Positions 34,401 through 43,400 of a stretch of DNA of 64,000 nt are shown here, one piece after another; positions within the stretch are counted from its first letter, which is position 1, and every line of letters starts with the position of its first letter. The notes under the pieces are model-generated. The model saw only the letters and a list, made by a program, of their open reading frames with translations. It was not told the origin of the DNA and ran no database searches. The translations under genes and the position numbers were made by a program. The stretch lies in the NCBI GenBank assembly GCA_944336975.1, contig CALVLH010000009.1:1-64000 (forward strand), in the 5' to 3' direction. Origin of the DNA: an uncultured Clostridia bacterium. Its GTDB lineage: Bacteria > Bacillota > Clostridia > Christensenellales > Borkfalkiaceae.

Positions 34401-37400
34401 ATAGACCTTTCCGTCCGCGTGTAAGACGGTGACGACGATCGCCCCTTCCGTCGCGGTATACTGCGCCGTTACCGTAAGCGCTTCCGTGAGGAATTCAAGG
34501 TCGCCCGTGCTTTTCCAATCGGACAGGTGGTGATACGCGGAACCGACGTTCACTTCGAGCGACGCGAGCATCGCCGTGACGTCCGTGCCATAGGCAAGCG
34601 AGATCTCGAACTGCGTCCAGCTATCCGTTGTCCCTACCTCATTGGTTGCGCCGTCGGGAAGTTTTGCAAAGGTCCCGCCGTTGCCCGCATTGACCGTGAC
34701 GGTATATTCGATCGCGATGCCTGCCGCCTCGATGACGAGATCGCCCATGACGGACGAGATCGTCGCCTTTCCGTCTACGATCTGTGCCGTCTTGGTTTCT
34801 CCGCCGCCGACCGTATAGCTGACCGTTGCGGGAAGTTCGTATCCTTCCGCCGCCGTCAGGGTAAGCGTGTACTCTCCTCCGTGCTCAACCGTGCTGTCGC
34901 CCGAGAAGGTCACGTTCACGCCGTTGAGCGTGACGGTATAGACGTTGATTTCCCAGACCGCATACAGCGTTTTTTCGCGCGCGCCCTGCGCTTCCAGTCC
35001 CGTGAAGAGCAGATCGACGGGCACCTGCGCGCCGCCCGCATAGACGACGTTACCGCCGTCCGACGTCGCCCAGCCGAGGAAGGCATGACCTTCGCGCTCC
35101 GCCGCGGGCAACGTGATGTCGCCCGAGAATGCGACGTCCTTTGCGTCGGGAACGGAAATGCCGCCCTTTTCGTCATAAACGACCGTATACGTCTTTTCCG
35201 TCCAGACAGCCGTCAGCGTGACGATCCTGTCCTCTGGGATCTGATCTTCCGAGATCGTGAACTCTGCGCCGTCCGCAAAGACGGTGCCGTCCGCAAGCCG
35301 CCATTCCGTGAAGTCATACCCCACTTTGACGAAGGTATTGAGAGAAAGCGCCGTCCATGCGCCGAAGACGAATTTCTGATCGTTCATCGAACCCGTCGCG
35401 CCGTCGCCGCCCGCAAACGTCACCGTGAAGGTGATGTCCGTCCACTGCGCGTACAGGATGACGATGTCGTTGTTCTCGCTCGTCAGATCGCCCGCGCCCG
35501 TGTTGTATTCGTCGGCAAAAAACCGCCCGCCGCCGTCCGGCTGCGTATTCCAGCGCGCAAAGCTGTATCCGCCGAGTTCAAACGTATTTTTTGTGAGAGA
35601 AACGGGCGTATCGTATGTCACTTTGAGCGGATTCATCGAGCCAGAAGCGCCGTTGCCGATGAAGATGACCGTATAGGTGATCGCCTTCCACTGCGCGTAC
35701 AGCGTATGCGCGGAATCGGTGGAAACAAGTGTGGTTTCCGTAATGCGTTCGCCGTTTTCCTGCGCCGTGAACCAGCCGAGGAAGGTGTATCCCGTCCTCG
35801 TCGCCATCGGCAGTGCGCCGTAAGCGGATCCGTAAACGACTTGCGCCGTCTTATCCTCTTCCGACACATTTCCGCCGTTGCCGTTGAACGTCACCGTATA
35901 GGTTTTCGCGCCGTAGACGGTATAAAAATCGATATACTGCACGTGATCGAACGGAACAAGCGCAGACTCTTGACCCTCGGACGAAATAAGATAAATTCCG
36001 CCCTCTGCCACGCGATAGCGGGTATAGATCTTATCCGACGGAACGCCGCCCGCATAGACGACGTGCCAGCCGAGGAAATCATATCCCGTCTTTTCTTCGG
36101 CAGAAGCTAAATCCTTTCTATCTGCCGAAACCTGATCTGCCGAAACGGTGAGATTCTCGATGACCGAGCCGTCTTCGTTGCGGTATTTCGCGGAATATTC
36201 GATCGCTTTGTACTGCGCGACGAGCGTAAGCCCGACGACGCCGTCCGTTTCCGTGCCGCCCAGGGGCGTCAGATCGGGCATCAGAGTATAAGAGAACGGC
36301 TTGCCGTTATTCGTATCGGTAGAGCTGATCTCCCATCCTACAAATTCGTAATATGCTTTGCCGACCTCTTTGCTTTCGGGATAGACGATGACGGAACCGA
36401 TCGCGCCCGTAAAGGAATCGCTGCCGCCGTCATATTCAAAGTTCAAGCGATAGTTTACCGCCGTCCAACCCGCATACAGCGTGAGCTTTCCGTCAGGCAT
36501 GACGGTATTTTTCGCGCTCTGCGTGCAGGAAGAATCGATAAACCAGCCATCGAAGACGTAGCCGCCGCGGGAAGGCTCGGGAAGGATGGTATTCCATGCA
36601 TCGCCCGACCACATCTTCGTGCCGTACGGGACATTCGGAACGCTCGTCGTGCCGCTGCCGCCGCGCAGATCGAGCGTGAGCGTCCATGGATGCACCTTCC
36701 AATGCGCATACAATACGGTATTTCCCGAAACCGACGAATCGAACTCAAACGCGTTTCCGCCTTCTTGCGCATCGTACCAGCCCGCAAAATCATACCCTTC
36801 GCGGACGGGAACAAGAACGCTTTCCAGGCTTCCGTCTACAGACGTGACGCCGCTGAGCGTATAGTAGACCGTCCCCGTTCCGTCGTTGAGATAGAACGTG
36901 ACCGTATATCCCTCGGTCTTGTGTGTAAACGTCGCGCTCGCTTCGTAATTGTGCGCGGGCATGGTATCGAGAGGCTGAGAAACGCCACCCGAAATCCACA
37001 GTCCGTTCAACGTATATTTCGTCTCGTCAACGGTGACGGAAAGCGAGTTGAGCGCCGCGAGCGATGTGCCGTATTTGACCCCGCTCACCGTCACGCGGTA
37101 GCTCCCCGCGCTTGACGTGGTGACGTCTGCCGCCGTCCCGAGCGCGCTTTGTACCGCCGTCCGAATGGCTTCTTCCTCGCCTGTCACGCCGTCGATCGTG
37201 ATATTGAGCGTGAGCGTATAGACGTTGATCTCCCATTTCGCATACAATACAAGCGTGTAGTCAGGCATGGTCGAAGGACAAGGCGTTTGGAATCCGCTGT
37301 CCTTAAACCACCCTTTGAAGGTATGCCCTTCGCGCGAGGTGGTAATGCCCGAAAGTTCGTTGGCAAGATCCGCGCCGTATTTGACGCCCGCTTTATCCGC

Positions 37401-40400
37401 AACGGGAGTGCCGCCGTTGGTGATAAAGACGATGGTGTAGCTGCTGACGATCCACTGCGCCGTGATCGGTCTGTCGCTCGGATAGGTCGTATCGTCGCGC
37501 ACCGCCGTGACGATCGTGTTATCGCTCGTCAGCCAGCCGTTGAAGGTGTTGCCGTCTTTCTTGGCAGACACGGACGCGGGAAGGGACGGAACTTTATTGT
37601 ACTCCGCTTTCACCACGCAATAGCTTGCCTTCGCGCCCGCCGTCGTCACGGGCGTATTCGGATCGGAATAGAACGTCACTCCGTCGGGTATGGGGTCGGG
37701 AACGGTAAAGTAGCCGTCTTCGCCCGCATAGAACCATACGTCGTAGAGGTTGATCTTCCATATCGCGATGACGTTGAGCGCACCCTCATATTGCTTCTTT
37801 TCCAGAAGATCGATGAGTTCTTGGGCGTAGTTGCTCCCTTCCGCAACGGGGATGTAACCGACCTCTTCTCCGCCGCGGGAAACATACCATTGCGTGAGGG
37901 TATACCCCTCGCGCGTCGGCAAGGAGAACCCTTTAACGGAGTCTGCTTCGCCGTATCGATAACTGCCGTTGTACGTCGTGACGTTGCCCTGACCGGCAAA
38001 CGTCCCGCCGTCGCCCACGCTGAACGTGATGTTGTAGGTGATCTTGCTGATCTTCACGAACAGCGAGAGCGAAAGCGTATCCGCAATGCCCGTCTGCGTC
38101 CACATATCCGCCGTGATCGCCGTGTTGATATTGACCGATTTGCTCAGGGCTTCGTCGAGATAGAAGCCGTCGATCTGATATCCCAGATAATCCTTGCTTC
38201 CCTGCTGTTTCTCATATGCTGCGCGCAGTTCGTCGATCGTCGGCAGTTTGCCGAACGCGGAACCGAAGGAATAGGTCAGACCGCCAATCGTGATCGGCGT
38301 TTCGTCATCCGCAAAAGTGAAGGCGGGATTGACCGTCCAGGGCGTGAACACGGCATAGACCACCATCGCGCCTTCGACGGGCGTATCCACGCTGAATTCG
38401 CCGCCGCTGTAAGTCCAACTGTTTTCAAACGTATAACCGAATACCTTCGTCAGCCGCTCATCTTTAAGCAGATCAAGATATTCCTGATATGCCTCGATGT
38501 CGTTTTTGATCGTCCCTTTTACGGCGACGGAGATCCCCGCAAGGAACTCGCCGTTCCGCCCGACAAAGTTGACCGTGACGCGGTTTTCCTCATACTGCGC
38601 GGCAAGGTCAAGATCCCCCGTCACGTTATAGATGGATCCTCCGCTCGGAGATACCGTCCAGCTGTTGAAATAGTAACTCGTTGCGCCTTCGATCTGAATG
38701 ACATGCGCCAGTTCCGAAAGCGCGGCCGACGCGTCTTTGCCGTGGAGAACGGAAAGAGTGATGTTCCCGTTTCCGAACGAGAAGCCGAACGCCTTGAGCG
38801 CGCCCTGCGCCTCCGAAGGCACGCTCGCCGTCACTCCTTCGGGAAGATTCCCCTGAATGCCGATCGTGAGCGTCCATTGTGCCGTCTCGTAGCCCGCGTA
38901 CAACGTCCAGCTCCCCGAACCGACGGTAACGCGGGTGGAAGAAGACACCTTTGTTTCCGGCGATGCCGTGGAATTGGTAAACCAGCCGATGAACGTATTA
39001 CCCGTCGGCTCGATGATGTTCCATTCGTTTTCTGTAAACAAGAGCTGAGCGAGGGTATCGTAATAGAATACCTTTGCATAGTACAATCCCGTCGTGCCGT
39101 CGTATTGAAGGCCGAACTTCTCATGATCTTCGATCGTGCCGCCGCGCGCGTCCAGATAGACCGTGATCTCATTGCGGGACCACTCTGCCTGCAAGACGAA
39201 GTCGCCCACCGTATTGCGGCGGATACGCTCCACCGCGCCGTTAATCGTATAATGTTCGGCGTTGATCGCATCGGAAATGCTTTCCGTGTTCCCGTCAATG
39301 GAGACAAGGATCCAGCGAAGGAAGGTATAACCCGTCTTTTGCGGGATGGGCAGCGTAATATCCGCGGAAGCGACGGTGTAGGACCTGACGGGGTTGTTTA
39401 ACGTCGCGCTCTGACCGTCCGCAAAGCCTTCGGTCGGCTCTGTGCGATATTCGATCGTATACGGCTCCTCCGTCCATCTCGCGGTGAGCACGAGCGTGCC
39501 CGCCGTCAGCGCGGAGAAGGGAACGGTCGCCTTGTTCGTTCCGTTCGCGTCCTGCAAGAGGATACTCGGCGCACTGCCGCCGCTGACGCTGTACTGGGTG
39601 ATAAATCCTTCCGCGCCCGCATATTCCCATCCGCTGAACAGATACCCTCTGCGCTCGAGATTTGCGTCCGTCGGGAGCGAGATCTGTCCGCTCGTCTGAA
39701 TGTCGAACGTCTTGTTGTATTCGCCCGACCAGGTGCCGCCCACGCCTACGACGTTTTCATAGGTGATGGTATAGACGACGGGTTCCCACTTCGCGTAGAC
39801 CGTCGTGTTCTGACCGGGGATCGCGCTGAAATTGAAACTTTCGGTAAATCCGCTGTCCACATACCAGCCCGCGAAGGTATAGCCGACGCGGGACGGCGCG
39901 GAAGGCTGTTCGAGAACGGACGAACCGACCGCTTCGCCTTCTTCGGAACCATAGTCCACTTTATCCACGGGATAGCCGAACACATAATACCAGTTGCCCG
40001 AACCCGCGTCGTAATAGTGCTTATTGGTAAAGAAGTAATAGGTTTTTCCCTCACTATCCGTTCCGCTGTTGTCGCCGAAATCGAACGAGCCGCCGTTAAG
40101 GACGAAGGTGAGTCGGAATGTGGTCTCGTCGGTGACGGGCGTATCTTCCTCGCCCTCCTCGGACGAAGTGCGGTACTTGATCTGTGCGCTCGCTTTGCTG
40201 TATGCCGCAAGATCGATCGCCGTGCCTCCGATCGAAGTTTCCGAAGTTCCCGCGGTGTTTGCAAACGCCGAAAGCTGAGGATAGTAGGAATAGTTCACGC
40301 CGCCTTCTTCGGGATAGGTATAGAACGCCCAGCCCGTGGAGTTGAAGGTGGAGGCAAATCCCGAAGGCGCGCTGCCGCTGGCGTCCACGCGCATCTGCGA

Positions 40401-43400
40401 ACTCGTGAGCCCGATCGCCGAAGAGATGTTCTGATCCAGCCCGAACTTCGCGTTGTGCTCGCTGTCGCCGATCGCCTGAACGGTCGCGTCCGTATATCCC
40501 GAGTATGCCGCGTTGGCGTTGTACGAGACGGTCGCGTCCAGCGAAGCGCTCACGCCGCGTCCGACGATCGCGCCGAGATAAGCGGCATAGACGGTATCCG
40601 AACCCGAAGTCAACATATATCCGCCGTTGTAGCGCACGCCGTTCACAAAATGGAAGCCCGTCGCCGTGACGTTGCCGCCGTTGAACGAGTTGGTGATGTT
40701 GGAATAAGCGAGATACCCCGCGATGCCGCCCACGCCCGCCCAGGATGTGACGTTACCCGTATTGTAGAGGTTGCTGATCGCCATACGGCCGCTCTGCGAA
40801 GCGCTCGTGACGTCGAACGAGGTAAAACCGACCACGCCGCCCACGCCGCGCGCGCCGAGATAATTTCCTTCCTGGAGTTCGGATAACGTCTGATCGCCCA
40901 CATAAGTATAATCGTTCTCGTCCCCTATCGTCCCGCCGGAAGAGGGGATCTGCGCGACGAACGTCGCCGAGACGTTGCCCGAGTTATAAGAGTAGCTCAC
41001 GCTGCTCACGCCGACCAGACGGCCGGTGATACCGCCCGTATAAGCCGTGATGAAGTTCTGCCGATAGCCCGATGAGAGCGTATAAGTCGCATACAGACCT
41101 GCCGTCGCCGCGATGTCGCCCCTGTTGAAGGACTGCGTGATCATCGCGTCCTCGGCGATGCTGTTGGTCAGCGAACGGAGCGTGCCGACCACGCCGCCCA
41201 CGCCGTAACGCGCCGTAACGGCGCCGAGATTGTAGCCGCCCGTCAGGCGAAGGGTGACGCCCGCGCCGACCAAGCCGCCGAACCGCACGCCGACCGCGTC
41301 GGACATGATCTCGAGCTCGTTCCAGTCGTTGTCGACGTCGAGCTTTTTCGTCATATCCTTTCCTTCGCGGTGCAGATAGCTGACGCTGCCTTCGTTCGCG
41401 ACAGAGCTCACGGAAGAGAGCGTGTAGGCTTCGAGAAGCTCATAGAAGGTGCCGACCACGCCGCCGACGTCGTGTCCGCCCGAAGTGATGTCCGCTTTAT
41501 TGTAAATATCGGACACCGTGCCGCCGAACGCATAGCCGATGAGTCCGCCGACGTGCGCGTATCCGTGCACTTTTCCGTCCAACGTGAGGTTGCGCACCGT
41601 CGCATGATCGGTATAACCGAACAGCCCCACTCCGACGAGCGTTTCGTCGCCCGCGACCGTTCCGTTCCCGCCTTCGACCGCCTGTTTGTTGATATTAAGC
41701 GTTACCGTGCGCCCGTTGCCGTCGAACGTACCTTTGAACGGCGTGCCTTCCGCAACGCCCGTTCCGCCCGTCGTCGCGCTGTCCGTCCCGTAAACGGCGC
41801 GGGAAATCTGATCTTCCTGATCGAGATGATCGTTCACGCCGTCGTTTTCGTGCGCGCCGCCCGCAACGGAATTCGTGGAAACGCGGCCGATCACGCCCTT
41901 GAAAGACGAACTGTTGTCGAATTCGTCGTCAAGTTTGAAGTAATACCCCGCATAGTCTTCCGCGGTATAATCCACACTGCCGTCTGTAGCCTTGTTGGTA
42001 TTATAGTAGTCGCTAAGCGCGCTATAATCCGCATTTTGATCCGTCCCTTTTGCCGTCCCGTTGACGGTCGCTTCGAGGATATACAGATCGTTGACCGTTT
42101 TGAGAAGGAACGGGCTGTTTTCGGTCCCAACGCCCGCGCCCGAGAAGATGGGCTCCCACTGCGCATAGAGCGTGATGTTGTATTCCGCGCCCGTGATGCG
42201 GACTTTACCGTCCTCGCCCACGCCCGTGGTATAAGCGGGCGTTCCCGTCGCGATCGCCGTAAGATCGGGCTCCTCTCCGTCTCCGATCGCCACTCCGTTC
42301 GCCGCCGCGGAGGTGTTCCATCTCGTGAATTTCCAGCCGACGAGCGTGTAGGCATTGGTTTTCAGGTTCTTATCCGCGTCGTCATATTCGATGGTCTGTT
42401 TCTCCATCGTCCCGCCGAAGCCCTGGAACCCGCTCGTGTCCGAACCCGTCACCGAGTTGGTGTCGAAGGTGATGTTGTAGGTATTGGATACCCAGACCGA
42501 ACGGACGCTGACTTCCTGTTCCGAATCGAGATAAGCGATGTTGCCGTTATAGTCGTAGCTCGTATCCGTTCCGTTGACTTCCCAGCGGATGAGAGAGTAT
42601 CCCTTCCGTGCCGCATAGCCCGAAAACGCCGCGAGCGGGAAGTTGGAGCCAGACTGCAATTCGAGCACGACCAGATCGCCGCGCGTATGAATGCGCCCGA
42701 GTTGTTCGGAGGAGATCGCAGGGGCATAACTTTCGAGCAGTTGTTTCAGATCGCCGGGGAATGTGACGTCGCCGCTCTGTGAGCTGCCGTCAAACCCGTC
42801 CGTATAGGTGAAATCGAACACGAACACGACCGATTTGCTCACGACAAGCGCATTGGCGACCGTCGTGTCCGCATTGGACACGATGAGCATATAGTCGGAG
42901 TCCATGTTGGCGACGTCGAACTTTTTGTCCGCATATTCCGCCGCAGAGGCATACCCGCCGACGGGCGCGCCATTCCACGCGGTCACGAAGGACAGCGGGA
43001 TCTCGACGATGGTCGTGCCCGCCGTACGCGCCGCAGGGAAGGTGACGCCGATGGCAAACCCCGCATTACGGAAATTATTGCCCAGCGTGATGCGGTTTTC
43101 CATGTAAACCGCGTTGCCGTCGTAAGGGACCGCGCCCGTCTCCGCGCCGCCGAAGTTCACTTCGCCGTCGAGAATGACCTTGCTGTTTTCGCCGATCGCA
43201 TAGACGGCGTAATTCTCCCCTTTCTCGTTCTGACACCGTCCCGAGAAGGTCGCCCCGTTGACGGTGAGCGTCGCGTAGTTGGAGACGTAGATCGCGCCGA
43301 ATTTTCCCGAAGTATCCGCGATCTCGCCCCTGATCTCTGCGGAAGTGCCCTCGCCGAGATAGACCGCGCCCGCATTCCCCGAGGAAGCGTTGTTGCGGAG

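Noticed and set aside
31350..34424. A 1,024-codon open frame on the plus strand opposite the giant gene
   Set aside because: Its product is Arg/Asp-rich with repeated blocks that mirror the B-repeats on the other strand, and there is no ribosome site. It is a side effect of codon bias in the real gene.
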